The position numbers and the translations under genes were made by a program. Below are positions 17,169-27,075 of a stretch of DNA of 64,000 nucleotides, in pieces (position 1 is the first letter of the stretch; every line of letters begins with the position of its first letter). The notes under the pieces were generated by a model. That model saw nothing but the letters and a program-made list of their open reading frames with translations, was not told where the DNA came from and did not search any database. Source of the stretch: JANOZM01 sp031429355 (GTDB lineage Bacteria > Pseudomonadota > Gammaproteobacteria > Burkholderiales > Burkholderiaceae_E); assembly GCA_031429355.1 (NCBI GenBank), contig JANOZM010000007.1, positions 224,907 to 288,906 of the forward strand, written 5' to 3'.

Positions 17169-17497
17169 TGGCCCAGTTCGACGTTCATCGAAACAACGGC
17201 CTTCAAAAAGCAAACATTCCCTTTGTTGTTCTCGTTCAATCGGTATTGTTCGACGAGTACCGTCGGCGGCTTGTAGTTCCGTTAGTGCGCATTTCAGCAA
17301 TGCCTGTTAAATCGAAAATCGTTGGCTCTCGGTTAAACCCTCAATTTACAATTGATCAAGTCGACGTGGTTTTGCATCCACTAGAAATGGCCAGTATCCC
17401 GACTGACAAACTCGGTGAGTTTGTTTGTTCCTTGAGCGAACATGGCCTAACCATTTCGGATGCAATGGATGAAGTTTTAACGCGTACTTGGGGTTAG
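17168..17497 (+). CDS. ccdB: CcdB-family gyrase-targeting toxin
   Basis: 109 residues with the CcdB outline: MAQFDVHRN at the start, VLVQSVLFDEYRRRLVVPL, then LNPQFTIDQVDVVLHPLEMASIP. Plasmid CcdB poisons GyrA through a C-terminal Trp-Gly-Ile; this protein ends TRTWG, keeping Trp-Gly but lacking the Ile. Translationally coupled to the antitoxin. The target is assumed to be gyrase by family. Confidence 0.88.
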   Translation: MAQFDVHRNNGLQKANIPFVVLVQSVLFDEYRRRLVVPLVRISAMPVKSKIVGSRLNPQFTIDQVDVVLHPLEMASIPTDKLGEFVCSLSEHGLTISDAMDEVLTRTWG

Positions 17498-17535
17498 TGA
17501 AAGTGAGGCAGCCTAACGCATGCTATTTTTGATTG

Positions 17536-18948
17536 CTACTTAAAATTGTTGTTTAAGTATTCAACCGCACCAATCCCAGCAGCCCTGCCCGTACTTAAAC
17601 ACGCGGTAAGTAAATAGCCACCTGTCGGGGCTTCCCAGTCCAACATTTCCCCAGCGCAAAAAATACCGGGCTTGTGTTGCAACATTAAATGTTCGTCGAG
17701 CCCATCAAAACAAACACCACCGGCCGTACTGATGGCCTCGTCGATAGGGCGCGCCCGCTCTAAAGTCAGTGGGATATTTTTTAGTATAAAACCCAACTGC
17801 TCGGCATTACTTAATTGTTCTTTTGCAATCGCTTGCTTGCTCACCATTTCGTACAGCAACGCACGCTTAATTCCGTCTAGACCTAAGCGATGGCGCAGAT
17901 GATTACTGAGGCTATTAGAGCCACGCGGCGCGTTTAGTTTGTGGGCAATTTGCTCGACAGTCCAATCGGGGAAAAAATCTAGGTAAATAGTCGCCCTGCC
18001 TTCAGTTTCAATTGTGTCGCGAATTGCTGCGCTGACCGCATAAACCAAACTACCTTCGATACCGGTCTTGGTAACGACACATTCACCGCGTCGTTCGAAT
18101 TGCGTATCGTCATTACAATTAAACCGCAACGTGACTGACTTTAAAGGCGCGCCCGCGTGCTGCTTTATGAGCAATTCGCTCCAACCACCAGCGACATCAA
18201 AACCGCTGTTACTAGGCTTTAAAGGGGCCACCCTTATACCCGCTTCGGTTAACCACGGCACCCAAGCCCCATCCGACCCCAAACGCTGCCAGCTAGCGCC
18301 TCCCAAGGCCAGCACAGTGACATCTGCAGTGACTTGAACCATCGACTCGGCGTGCTTATAAGCTGTCGACTCGGCTTGGTGATCTAGCACAGCACTTTCG
18401 ACAGCATCAGTGGTTTTTTTAGAATCACCACCATCGCTCGTACAGTGAAACTGCAAAATATTGTCTTCAGTCCATCCAAGCCAGCGATGTCGTGCGTGAA
18501 ACTGCACGCCAAGTCCACGCAATTGCGTTAACCAACGGCGTAGCAAAGGGGCCGCCTTCATTTCTTTTGGAAAGACTCTTTGGGAGCTTCCTACAAAAGT
18601 CTCAACACCCAGCGCGTGACACCAATCGCGCACTTGCGTTGCACCAAAATTTAGCAAGTAGGGCTGCAACGCGCTATTTGCGGCACCGAACCTTTGGTTA
18701 AATTGTTCAGCGCCCTCGTTGTGCGTTAAGTTGAGGCCACCAAGACCCGCCAACAAAAATTTTCGTCCCACTGAGGGCATGGCATCGTAGACATGTACCT
18801 CGATGCCCTGTTGAGCCAATTGCAAAGCCGCCATGAGGCCTGCAGGCCCCGCGCCAATTACAGCAGCCTGTACTTTGGTGGCTGTTTTGGCCTGAGTTTT
18901 TGCTCGCGTTTTCGCTTGCGCGTCGGCTTGGACTAAACTATCAATCAA
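17536..18948 (-). CDS. HI0933/YhiN-family FAD-dependent flavoprotein
   Basis: A Rossmann FAD site (AAVIGAGPAGLMAALQLAQQG) is followed by the family marker GRKFLLAGLGGLNLTHNEG and ends with CAGEMLDWEAPTGGYLLTACLSTGRAAG, which closes the FAD domain in HI0933-like proteins. The family has no agreed reaction. At 470 residues it is longer than usual because of an N-terminal Ala-Lys-Thr repeat (AKTRAKTQAKTATK) and an insert around residues 175-205. The apparent start is TTG and is uncertain. It stands alone. Confidence 0.85.
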   Translation of the reverse strand: MIDSLVQADAQAKTRAKTQAKTATKVQAAVIGAGPAGLMAALQLAQQGIEVHVYDAMPSVGRKFLLAGLGGLNLTHNEGAEQFNQRFGAANSALQPYLLNFGATQVRDWCHALGVETFVGSSQRVFPKEMKAAPLLRRWLTQLRGLGVQFHARHRWLGWTEDNILQFHCTSDGGDSKKTTDAVESAVLDHQAESTAYKHAESMVQVTADVTVLALGGASWQRLGSDGAWVPWLTEAGIRVAPLKPSNSGFDVAGGWSELLIKQHAGAPLKSVTLRFNCNDDTQFERRGECVVTKTGIEGSLVYAVSAAIRDTIETEGRATIYLDFFPDWTVEQIAHKLNAPRGSNSLSNHLRHRLGLDGIKRALLYEMVSKQAIAKEQLSNAEQLGFILKNIPLTLERARPIDEAISTAGGVCFDGLDEHLMLQHKPGIFCAGEMLDWEAPTGGYLLTACLSTGRAAGIGAVEYLNNNFK

Positions 18949-19089
18949 ACGGATTCTTTCAATTGCAAAAACTTTGGTTATTCAAGGTTCGAGTTTAAGC
19001 GAAAGTGACCTAAATACTAATTTAGTGGGTGTCTTTATAAAATTTGTGGCACTCCTTTAACGAAAAAATTGCGATCGATTCAAACAATA

Positions 19090-21165
19090 ATGAATAACCT
19101 TAGTTCTGCACCGTACACGCCAAACCCATTTTTCCCAAAGTTACTAAGCCCGTTAGACCTTGGCTTTACGCAAATAAAAAACCGCGTCTTGATGGGATCA
19201 ATGCATACCGGCCTAGAAGACGACCGCGACTTAAGCCGCCTTGCGGTTTACTTTCGCGAACGCGCCGAAGGTGACGTAGGTTTAATCGTTACCGGCGGAT
19301 TTGCACCAAACATTGCGGGATGGGCCAAGCCTTTTGCAGGCACCTTGGCTAGCGCACGAGCCGCGCGCCGGCATCAAATAGTCACTCAAGCCGTACACGA
19401 AGCCGGTGGAAAAATTGCGTTACAAATTTTGCACACGGGCCGCTATGCTTACCATCCATTTGCGGTAGCGCCCTCACGCTTAAAAGCGCCCATTACACCG
19501 TTTACACCATTTGCCTTATCGGCCAGTGGTGTCGAACGGCAAATTCGCGCGTTTGTTAACTGCGCCGTACGAGCCCGCGAGGCTGGTTATGACGGAGTCG
19601 AAATTATGGGCTCTGAAGGTTATTTCATTAACGAATTTTTATCGTTAGCCACCAACCAACGCACCGATGAATGGGGTGGCGACTATAGCAACCGTATGCG
19701 CCTGCCGATTGAAATTTTGGCACGCACTCGCGAAGCAGTCGGCAACGATTTCATCATCATGTATCGCCTGTCGATGATTGATTTAATTCCGGGCGGCAGT
19801 ACTTGGGATGAAGTGGTGCAACTTGGCAAAGCCGTCGCGCGCAATGGTGCAAACTTAATTAATACCGGGATTGGTTGGCACGAAGCTCGGGTGCCCACCA
19901 TTGCCACCAGCGTGCCTCGCGCTAGCTTTGCTTGGTTAACGCAAAAAATGAAGGCCTCATTGATGGCGGATGGAATTGAGATTCCGTTGATAGCCTCCAA
20001 TCGTATTAATACGCCCGAGGTAGCTGAGCAGCTGTTAAGCGATGGCTTTGCCGATATGATTTCGATGGCACGACCTTTTTTAGCTGATTCAGAATTTGTA
20101 AAAAAAGCAGCACGCGGTCAATCGGATCGTATTAACACTTGTATCGCTTGCAACCAAGCTTGCCTTGATCACATTTTTAAAAACCAACTCACTAGCTGCC
20201 TAGTCAATCCACGTGCATGTCACGAAACAGAATTGGTGTACCGACCCGCAGCGGCCAAAAAGAAAATCGCGGTGGTCGGCGCAGGCCCGGCCGGATTAAC
20301 AGCCGCAACAATTGCTGCCGAACGCGGGCACGACGTTACTTTGTTTGATGCTTCTAGCGAAATTGGCGGCCAATTAAACATGGCAAAGATAATTCCAGGA
20401 AAAGAAGAGTTTCACGAAATGATTCGGTACTTAAAATTTCGATTGCAAGATACTGGCGTTCATGTGGAATTAAATCGCACGATAGGCAGCAGCGACTTAA
20501 GTAATTTTGACGAGATTATTATTGCTACTGGCGTAACACCCCGAGATCCAAAAATACCTGGGCAAAATCACCCAAAAGTCTTGAGCTACTTGGATGTTCT
20601 ACGCGGTAAAAAAACAGTTGGGCAAACCGTTGCCGTCGTGGGTGCGGGTGGAATCGGTTTTGATGTGGCCGAGTACTTAGTTAACGAAGGGCACTCCACA
20701 ACATTAGACAACGCGCAATGGCAAGCCGAATGGGGTGTTGTCGATCCCGAACTTTATGCTGGCGGGTTATCGCCAAAGGGGCCAAAAATTACGCCACCTA
20801 AACGCAACGTCACCTTGTTACAGCGCAAAAAAGGCAAGTTAGGCGAAGGTTTGGGCAAGACCACCGGGTGGATTCATCGCAGCGCTTTGAAAATGAAAAG
20901 CGTGCAAATGATTGGGGGCATTAACTACGAACGTATTGGCGACGACGGATTAATGATTTCGTACGGAGAGAAACGCGAAAATCCCTCTTGGATTGCTTGT
21001 GATCACATTGTGCTTTGCGCCGGTCAACTCCCGCATAACGTATTGTCGAATGAACTAAAAACCCAAGGGATCAAACATCACTTAATCGGTGGTGCTTTAG
21101 AAGCAGGCGAACTCGATGCGAAGCGCGCAATTGACCAAGCCGCGCGGTTAGCGGCTAGTTTGTAA
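19090..21165 (+). CDS. fadH: NADPH-dependent 2,4-dienoyl-CoA reductase
   Basis: A fusion of an old-yellow-enzyme TIM barrel (FMN, residues 1-350) with a [4Fe-4S] site and an FAD/NADPH module. The cluster cysteines follow C-x2-C-x3-C-x11-C (CIACNQAC then SC), and the second nucleotide fold starts KKKIAVVGAGPAGLTAA. Active-site Tyr in GYFINEF and His in GIGWHEARVP match FadH. It saturates 2,4-dienoyl-CoA during beta-oxidation of polyunsaturated fatty acids. About 691 residues from the ATG at 19090; a TTG seven codons earlier is less likely. Confidence 0.93.
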   Translation: MNNLSSAPYTPNPFFPKLLSPLDLGFTQIKNRVLMGSMHTGLEDDRDLSRLAVYFRERAEGDVGLIVTGGFAPNIAGWAKPFAGTLASARAARRHQIVTQAVHEAGGKIALQILHTGRYAYHPFAVAPSRLKAPITPFTPFALSASGVERQIRAFVNCAVRAREAGYDGVEIMGSEGYFINEFLSLATNQRTDEWGGDYSNRMRLPIEILARTREAVGNDFIIMYRLSMIDLIPGGSTWDEVVQLGKAVARNGANLINTGIGWHEARVPTIATSVPRASFAWLTQKMKASLMADGIEIPLIASNRINTPEVAEQLLSDGFADMISMARPFLADSEFVKKAARGQSDRINTCIACNQACLDHIFKNQLTSCLVNPRACHETELVYRPAAAKKKIAVVGAGPAGLTAATIAAERGHDVTLFDASSEIGGQLNMAKIIPGKEEFHEMIRYLKFRLQDTGVHVELNRTIGSSDLSNFDEIIIATGVTPRDPKIPGQNHPKVLSYLDVLRGKKTVGQTVAVVGAGGIGFDVAEYLVNEGHSTTLDNAQWQAEWGVVDPELYAGGLSPKGPKITPPKRNVTLLQRKKGKLGEGLGKTTGWIHRSALKMKSVQMIGGINYERIGDDGLMISYGEKRENPSWIACDHIVLCAGQLPHNVLSNELKTQGIKHHLIGGALEAGELDAKRAIDQAARLAASL

Positions 21166-21322
21166 ATTGGCCAGTCTGCAAAAAAACCTAATCGTATTGA
21201 GCCAAAAGCGCGCAAACTCTAAGCAAGCGTAGGAACTTAGAAGCCAGCCTCGAATTTTTGAGGCCTAGGTATGAGACCATTCGGGCTTGTAGCATTCGTG
21301 CTTATCATTATTTAGCTTTTAT

Positions 21323-22060
21323 TTGGATCGCCCCGTGGACCTTAAACTACCCATTGAAGTATCAGACGAATTACTCGACGAAGTCATCACCGCTAACGCC
21401 ATGCTCGATTTGGCCAGTGGTGAAATTTACAAACTAGAGTACCAAGACTACGACGTTGAAGAAGAAGGCTTGCCGTGGAAACGTAAAGATTACGATTTTA
21501 GCTGCGGGACTTTATCCAACAACGGCAAAGATATTGAGTTCACTGTTCAAATTGATAAAGCCACTGGCGCTTACAGCGTTAACGCCACCGAATTGTTAGA
21601 GGTTAAAGTACGCGCCGCGGCATTGTTTTCGGGTGTGCCCGCCGGCAACATGCTAAAAAGTATGGACGCTGCCGCAAAACCAACGACCAAAAAAAGCCCA
21701 AAACAAGGTGGCTTTATTTTGATCGCCATTCCGATCTTATTAATCTTAGCTTTGGTTGGTTACGGTTTTTTTGTTTGGAAGTGGGCCTACAGCGAAGGTG
21801 AACGCGCAGGCTTTGTACAAAAGCTATCCAAAAAAGGTTTTGTTTGCAAAACTTGGGAAGGCGAGCTGTCGATGGTTTCAATGCCCGGCACCAGCCCAGA
21901 AAAGTTTTTGTTCACCATTTGGGATGACCAGGTAGCCGAGCAATTAAACAAAGCCGTAGGTAAACGAGTGGCTTTGTACTACGAAGAAAAAGTGGGATTG
22001 CCGGGCAGCTGTTTTGGCGATACGCGGTATTACGTGACCAAGGTTAAAGCGTTGGATTAA
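21323..22060 (+). CDS. Hypothetical single-pass membrane protein
   Basis: I do not recognise the family. The first 115 residues are acidic and soluble, an Lys-rich stretch leads to one transmembrane helix (about 131-153, GFILIAIPILLILALVGYGFF), and the last 90 residues form a small domain with KWAYSEGERAGFVQKLSKKGFVCKTWEGEL. That last motif (aromatic-x-SEGxRxG, then KTWEGEL) recurs in small uncharacterised proteobacterial membrane proteins. The start is TTG at 21323 or GTG four codons later. It is followed by a convergent acyltransferase gene. Confidence 0.65.
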   Translation: MDRPVDLKLPIEVSDELLDEVITANAMLDLASGEIYKLEYQDYDVEEEGLPWKRKDYDFSCGTLSNNGKDIEFTVQIDKATGAYSVNATELLEVKVRAAALFSGVPAGNMLKSMDAAAKPTTKKSPKQGGFILIAIPILLILALVGYGFFVWKWAYSEGERAGFVQKLSKKGFVCKTWEGELSMVSMPGTSPEKFLFTIWDDQVAEQLNKAVGKRVALYYEEKVGLPGSCFGDTRYYVTKVKALD

Positions 22061-22644
22061 GCTTCAAACTGATCCGAATTTTTACCCTTAAACTGCGCGT
22101 AAAAGGCTTTTACGGTTTCCATATCTTTCTCGATATCGCCGGTCGGATTAAACACTGGGCCAAGGCCCGCCATTTTACGCGGGTAGTCCATGTAGGCCAT
22201 TAAAATTGGCACCTCAGCAGTTACCGCTATGTAGTAAAACCCAGTCTTCCAATACCTTGTTTTGCTACGTGTACCTTCAGGCGGTATGGTCAAATGAATT
22301 GGGCCATCAGCATCTTTAATGGCTTGCGCTGCACTAGCGACTAAATTATTCGATTGCGAACGATCCACCGGCACGCCACCGAGCCAGCGCATCACGCCGC
22401 CAAAAGGAAACTTAAAGATCGAGTCCTTGCCGAGCCAATACATATTCATACCTAAAATGAAGCCAACCATTAAGGTATAAGGAAGATCCCAATTACTCGT
22501 ATGCGGAGCAGCAATTAGCACGGCCTTTCGCCCGTTAGGCGGCAACGACCCTTCTACTTTCCAACCTGCAAATTTCATAAACGAAATTGAAAATTGGCGT
22601 AATACCGAATTGACGACTGGCGTTGTAAATATTGTGCGATGCAT
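22057..22644 (-). CDS. PlsC-like 1-acylglycerol-3-phosphate acyltransferase family protein
   Basis: The acyltransferase block I is HTSNWD (His and Asp of HX4D), block III is PPEGTRSKTRYWKTG, and block II-like GGVPVDRS lies between. At 195 residues it is a short member with one probable N-terminal membrane-associated helix. It would transfer acyl groups to lysophospholipid-type acceptors at the inner membrane. Its start codon overlaps the stop of the carboxypeptidase gene (TAATG), so the two are co-translated. The exact acceptor is not known. Confidence 0.87.
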   Translation of the reverse strand: MHRTIFTTPVVNSVLRQFSISFMKFAGWKVEGSLPPNGRKAVLIAAPHTSNWDLPYTLMVGFILGMNMYWLGKDSIFKFPFGGVMRWLGGVPVDRSQSNNLVASAAQAIKDADGPIHLTIPPEGTRSKTRYWKTGFYYIAVTAEVPILMAYMDYPRKMAGLGPVFNPTGDIEKDMETVKAFYAQFKGKNSDQFEA

Positions 22645-24122
22645 TACAAATACCGCGCTTGTAAATGCGCCTTAAAGTGCATTGGATTTAGCGCTTCACC
22701 GGTCGCTTTAGTAACCAACGCATCAGTTTCTAATTGGCTACCCATGCTCCAAATATTGGTTTTTAACCAGTCAAAAATAAATTGGAACTGACCAGCTTCT
22801 ATATCAGCATCGAGTGCAGGTTTGGTTTTACGCATTGTTGCAAAATACTGGGCTGCATACATTGCGCCTAGTGTGTAGCTAGGAAAGTAACCAAACATGC
22901 CATCGGTCCAATGGATGTCTTGCATACAGCCATCTTTAAAATTACCTTTGGTATCTACACCCAAATATTGCATCATTTTTGCATCCCAAATTTCTGGGAT
23001 TTGAGCCGCTTCAATTTCGCCTTCGATAAGCGCGCGTTCGATTTCGTAGCGCAAAATAATATGCGCGGGGTAGCAAAGTTCGTCGGCATCAACACGAATA
23101 AAGCCAGGCTTTACGCGGGTATAAAGCTTACCCAAATTATCCGGCGCAAAAGCGGCTTGATCGCCTAGGTACTTTTTAATTAACGGTGAAATTAAACGCA
23201 TGAAGGCTGGATTGCAACCAATCTGCATTTCAAAAGACAAGCTTTGGCTTTCGTGAATACCCATCGACCGAGCCTGACTAACTGGTTGCGCCAACCAATC
23301 GTTCGGGCGATTTTGTTCGTACCGCGCGTGGCCTGTTTCGTGCACGATGCCCATTAAGCTGCCGGCAAAATCATCTTCGCGATAACGCGTAGTGATACGC
23401 ACATCGTCAGGTACACCACCGCAAAACGGATGCGTACTGACATCTAAGCGGCCGCCATCGAAATCAAATTGCAGCAACTGCATAATTTCTAAACCTAAGG
23501 CCCGTTGCTGTTCGATGGCAAAAGGGCCTTGCGCTGTAATTACCGGTTCGCTCGCTTGCTTTTTTTGCGCACTGGCAATAAAAGTCGGCAACCAAGTTTT
23601 AAGGTCACCAAAAATTCGATCAATATCGGTGCTGCGCGTGCCGGGTTCAAACTGATCCATCAACGAGTCGTAACGACCAAGACCACGTGCTTGACTTAAG
23701 CGATCCGCACGTTCGCGCGCTAGGGCTACTACTTCGTTTAGGTTTACTAAAAAGCCCTTCCAATCGTTGGCCGGTCGTTGGCTGCGCCATGCATGCTCGC
23801 AACGTCCGTGCACAATGGCCTGCTTTTCTACTAAAGCTGCGGGCAATAAATTTTCACCTTCCCAACGTCGTTTCATTTCACGCAAATTGGCTTGTTGCCA
23901 ATGATCTAAGGTCTCTGATTGAGCACTTTGCAACAACGCCTTTAGCTGCGCATCGGTAATAACTTCGTGGCGCATAACATCTAATTGGGCCATTGCAGCC
24001 GCGCGTGAACCACTACCTTTTTTCGACATCATCGCGGCATAATCCCAACCAACAATGGATGACAAATGATCAAGGTTATTTAATCGAGCAAAGGTTTTTT
24101 CTAGTGACTGATAGGCGCGCAT
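22644..24122 (-). CDS. M32-family metallocarboxypeptidase
   Basis: A 492-residue all-helical enzyme with the zinc motif HETGH (within GIVHETGHARYEQ), the family motif DVRITTRY and ESQSLSFEMQIG containing the third zinc ligand Glu, and RYEIERALIEGEI. These are the landmarks of thermostable carboxypeptidase 1 (TaqCP, PfuCP). It removes residues from the C-terminus of peptides in the cytosol. Length is normal. It leads a two-gene unit with an acyltransferase. Confidence 0.93.
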   Translation of the reverse strand: MRAYQSLEKTFARLNNLDHLSSIVGWDYAAMMSKKGSGSRAAAMAQLDVMRHEVITDAQLKALLQSAQSETLDHWQQANLREMKRRWEGENLLPAALVEKQAIVHGRCEHAWRSQRPANDWKGFLVNLNEVVALARERADRLSQARGLGRYDSLMDQFEPGTRSTDIDRIFGDLKTWLPTFIASAQKKQASEPVITAQGPFAIEQQRALGLEIMQLLQFDFDGGRLDVSTHPFCGGVPDDVRITTRYREDDFAGSLMGIVHETGHARYEQNRPNDWLAQPVSQARSMGIHESQSLSFEMQIGCNPAFMRLISPLIKKYLGDQAAFAPDNLGKLYTRVKPGFIRVDADELCYPAHIILRYEIERALIEGEIEAAQIPEIWDAKMMQYLGVDTKGNFKDGCMQDIHWTDGMFGYFPSYTLGAMYAAQYFATMRKTKPALDADIEAGQFQFIFDWLKTNIWSMGSQLETDALVTKATGEALNPMHFKAHLQARYL

Positions 24123-24190
24123 AAGGAGCAGAAAATGTTAACGACAAAAAAGTGAGGAAATACAAATACTAAAATTAGAACCAAAGTGGT

Positions 24191-25201
24191 TTATCGCCCA
24201 ACAAACGGGTACGCAGGATCGTGATAACCCGGCGTACTAGGATGGCCCTTAGGCACTAAGCTGTCCACGATAGCATCATCTTCTGGCGTCCACGCGTAGT
24301 CGAGTGCGCCAAAATAGGGTTTAAATTGTTCCAATGTCTTTGGGCCTGTAATAACACTGCTTACAAACCGATTAGCCAACACCCAAGCCGTGGCAAATTG
24401 AACAAGACTAATGCCGCGCGCTTGCGCGTGTTCTTGCAATTGTTCGGCAATCACTAACGATTCTTCACGCCATTCGGTCTGCATAAAACGCTTGTCGCTA
24501 CGGGCTGCGCGTGAGCCTTCAGGTACTGCTCCGCCCGGCTTATATTTGCCAGTTAGTAAACCACGCGCAATGGGCGAATAAGGCGCAACGCCAAGGCCAT
24601 GAAAACCGCAGGCTGGCAACACTTCCACTTCAGGTAAGCGATTAAGCAAGTTGTAATACGGCTGGCATACCGCCGGTTTTGGCACGCCTTGTCGAGCACA
24701 GGCAGCCATGACCTCAGCAATACGCCAAGCTCTAAAATTAGACAATGCAAAGTAGCGAATTTTTCCAGCGCGAATCAAATCGCCCATGGCACTTACTGCT
24801 TCGTCTAAATTGTCTTCTTCGTAATCGCGATGTAAATAAAAAATATCGATGTAGTCCGTACCTAATCGCCTTAAGGAGTCATTACAGGCTTGGGCAACCC
24901 ATTTACGCGAATAGCGCTCTTGGTTGGGGTTATAGGCATCCACATTACTGCCCATTTTGTTGCCCATTTTAGTAGCCAACACCCACCAATCGCGCTCGGA
25001 CTTAATTAAGGTGCCCGTAATGGTTTCGCTCGCACCCAAAGTGTAAACATCGGCGGTATCAATAAAATTAACGCCCTGCTCTTTAGCGTACGCCACGATA
25101 TCGGCAGATTCGGATGAGTTCGTTTGATCGCCAAACATCATCGTGCCTAAGCACAAACGTGAGACACGGCAATTCGATTGACCTAAGCGGGCGTATTGCA
25201 T
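24191..25201 (-). CDS. Aldo/keto reductase
   Basis: A 336-residue TIM-barrel oxidoreductase with the catalytic tetrad visible: Asp and Tyr in FIDTADVYTLG, Lys in ATKMG and His in FYLHRDYEE. The NADP-binding end carries the SSVITGPKT segment. It resembles the YajO/Tas group. AGGAAA precedes the ATG. The gene is divergent from the DSD1-like gene with 59 bp between them. Substrate unknown. Confidence 0.92.
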   Translation of the reverse strand: MQYARLGQSNCRVSRLCLGTMMFGDQTNSSESADIVAYAKEQGVNFIDTADVYTLGASETITGTLIKSERDWWVLATKMGNKMGSNVDAYNPNQERYSRKWVAQACNDSLRRLGTDYIDIFYLHRDYEEDNLDEAVSAMGDLIRAGKIRYFALSNFRAWRIAEVMAACARQGVPKPAVCQPYYNLLNRLPEVEVLPACGFHGLGVAPYSPIARGLLTGKYKPGGAVPEGSRAARSDKRFMQTEWREESLVIAEQLQEHAQARGISLVQFATAWVLANRFVSSVITGPKTLEQFKPYFGALDYAWTPEDDAIVDSLVPKGHPSTPGYHDPAYPFVGR

Positions 25202-25260
25202 AGCGATTTCCTAGATAGTTAAGGTGCATCTTTGATAATGCTCACAGTATAATCATAGCG

Positions 25261-26415
25261 ATGAAACTACCCGACTTAAACACCCCAGCCGCCCTCGTCA
25301 ATGTCCCACGCATGCAGCACAACATTCGGCGTATGCAAGAAGCCGTTAGTCGGCATGGGGTTAGCTTTCGACCACACGTAAAAACAAGTAAATGCCAACA
25401 AGTTGTCGATTTACAAGTCGCAGCAGGTGCACGCGGAATTACGGTTTCTACTTTAAAAGAAGCAGAACAATTTTTTGCTGTCGGGGTAACCGATATTTTG
25501 TATGCCGTCTGTATTGCAGCACCTAAGTTGGCACAAGCGGCCAAGTTAATGGCCAAAGGTTGCCAGTTGCAGTTAATTACCGATAGCCTCGAAGGGGCGC
25601 AAGCGGTGGTGCAATTTAGTAAAACGCACCATGTTCAATTTAGTGTTTTATTAGAAATCGATACCGATAATCATCGATCGGGCGTAAAACCAAATGACGA
25701 TTTATTAATTGCTATAGGCCGCTGTTTGCACGACGGCGGCCAAACCTTAATGGGTGTGATGACCCACGCGGGTTCCAGCTATTCGTTAAACACAACCGAC
25801 GCCTTGCAAGCCATGGCTGAACAAGAGCGTTCACTTTCGGTATTAGCGGCAACGCGTTTACGCGCTGCCCAATTGCCCTGCACTGTCGTCAGTATAGGAT
25901 CGACACCAACCGCGTTGTCCGCACAGCAACTAAAGGGCATAACCGAAGTACGCGCTGGCGTTTACGTGTTCTTCGATTTAGTGATGGCCAATGTGGGAGT
26001 CTGTTCGCACAACGATATTGCGCTGGCAGTTTTAACCACTGTAATTGGTCATCAAGAGGACAAAGGTTGGGCCATAGTAGATGCGGGTTGGATGGCTATG
26101 AGCCGTGATCGAGGTACGCAAAACCAATTAACCGATTATGGCTATGGCCAAGTATGCGATGTAAACGGTACAGTGCTGCACGGGTTTACTATTAGTGGAG
26201 CAAATCAAGAGCACGGGATTATTAGTTTTAACGATGGAAAACCTGTGTCGACATCAATCGAAGCGCAGCAATCCATTATGCAAAAATTTCCCGTTGGCAC
26301 GCAGCTGCTCATTTTGCCTAATCACGCATGTGCCACCGGTGCGCAATTTCCCGAATATCAAGCCTTACAAGAAAACGGTTCAATTGAAACATGGCCCCGT
26401 TTTTACGGATGGTAA
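25261..26415 (+). CDS. DSD1/D-threonine aldolase-family PLP enzyme
   Basis: An alanine-racemase-like barrel with the PLP Lys in FRPHVKTSKC, then a C-terminal domain that holds the zinc ligands His and Cys in LPNHACATG. This is the signature of eukaryotic-type D-serine dehydratase (DSD1) and low-specificity D-threonine aldolase. Both reactions degrade D-hydroxy amino acids and I cannot separate them from sequence. 384 residues is normal. The promoter must lie in the 59-bp gap shared with the divergent aldo-keto reductase. Confidence 0.87.
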   Translation: MKLPDLNTPAALVNVPRMQHNIRRMQEAVSRHGVSFRPHVKTSKCQQVVDLQVAAGARGITVSTLKEAEQFFAVGVTDILYAVCIAAPKLAQAAKLMAKGCQLQLITDSLEGAQAVVQFSKTHHVQFSVLLEIDTDNHRSGVKPNDDLLIAIGRCLHDGGQTLMGVMTHAGSSYSLNTTDALQAMAEQERSLSVLAATRLRAAQLPCTVVSIGSTPTALSAQQLKGITEVRAGVYVFFDLVMANVGVCSHNDIALAVLTTVIGHQEDKGWAIVDAGWMAMSRDRGTQNQLTDYGYGQVCDVNGTVLHGFTISGANQEHGIISFNDGKPVSTSIEAQQSIMQKFPVGTQLLILPNHACATGAQFPEYQALQENGSIETWPRFYGW

Positions 26416-26460
26416 TTTTTCAATTCTTCACGCCACCTGACAAACCTCACTAAGAACAGC

Positions 26461-26691
26461 ATGAAAACCAAACTAAGTGAAAGAATTACGCTCGAAGCGG
26501 GTAAGTGTGGGGGTCGGCCTTGTATCCGAGGGCAGCGTCTACGGGTGACCGATATTTTGAGCTTATTGAGTTCGGGCGCTTCGCACCAAGAAATTATTGC
26601 TGATTATCCTTTTATCGAAAACGACGACATTCTGGCCGCGCTTGAATACGCAGCGATGCAAACGGATCATTCGACACTTTTCGCAACGTGA
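26461..26691 (+). CDS. DUF433 family antitoxin-like protein
   Basis: 76 residues with the DUF433 core: KCGGRPCIRGQRLRVTDIL, then GASHQEIIADYPFIENDDILAALEYAA. The family is a winged-helix-like DNA-binding protein often paired with a DUF5615 PIN-like toxin whose gene overlaps by four bases. Here the overlap (GTGA) is present but the toxin frame is broken, so the protein may be an orphan antitoxin. Confidence 0.85.
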   Translation: MKTKLSERITLEAGKCGGRPCIRGQRLRVTDILSLLSSGASHQEIIADYPFIENDDILAALEYAAMQTDHSTLFAT

Positions 26692-26960
26692 TTTTTTTGA
26701 TCGACAATCAATTTCCGACAGCACTTGCACGCTTCATAGCAGGTCGCGGGTTTAGGCGTTCCCTCAAGTGCGTTTCGATTTGAATACCCAGGATATTTCG
26801 CGACTGGTTTTGCTCCACCGTCTCAGTGGGCTACCACTGTCGATCTGCATGCCTGCGCGGACGCTCAAATAGCGCAAGGTCATGTTCCCCATCGCAATTG
26901 GGAAGCAGGTTGCTGCACAATTGCACTTGCAGCCAAGATTTTTCGCTTCGAAGGCAAGTA
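26688..26960 (+). pseudogene. Broken DUF5615 (PIN-like) toxin
   Basis: A GTG overlapping the antitoxin stop opens a frame reading VIFLIDNQFPTALARFIAGRGF, the typical start of DUF5615 proteins, but it stops after 31 residues (TGA at 26781). In another frame further on, a stretch reading TVDLHACADAQIAQ resembles the DLGLADASDAQI segment expected in the toxin. I infer loss by frameshifts. The rest of the interval to 27075 shows no convincing gene. Confidence 0.5.
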
Positions 26961-27075
26961 AGTTCACATCAAAAGAATCAGCAACATTGTGGTGCTTAGT
27001 CCGCCGAAAATTGACCGTTGCACCGGATTGGTAACCAACAAACTGCAGGAGTTTAAGCGCGTTCCGAGTCTGCGT

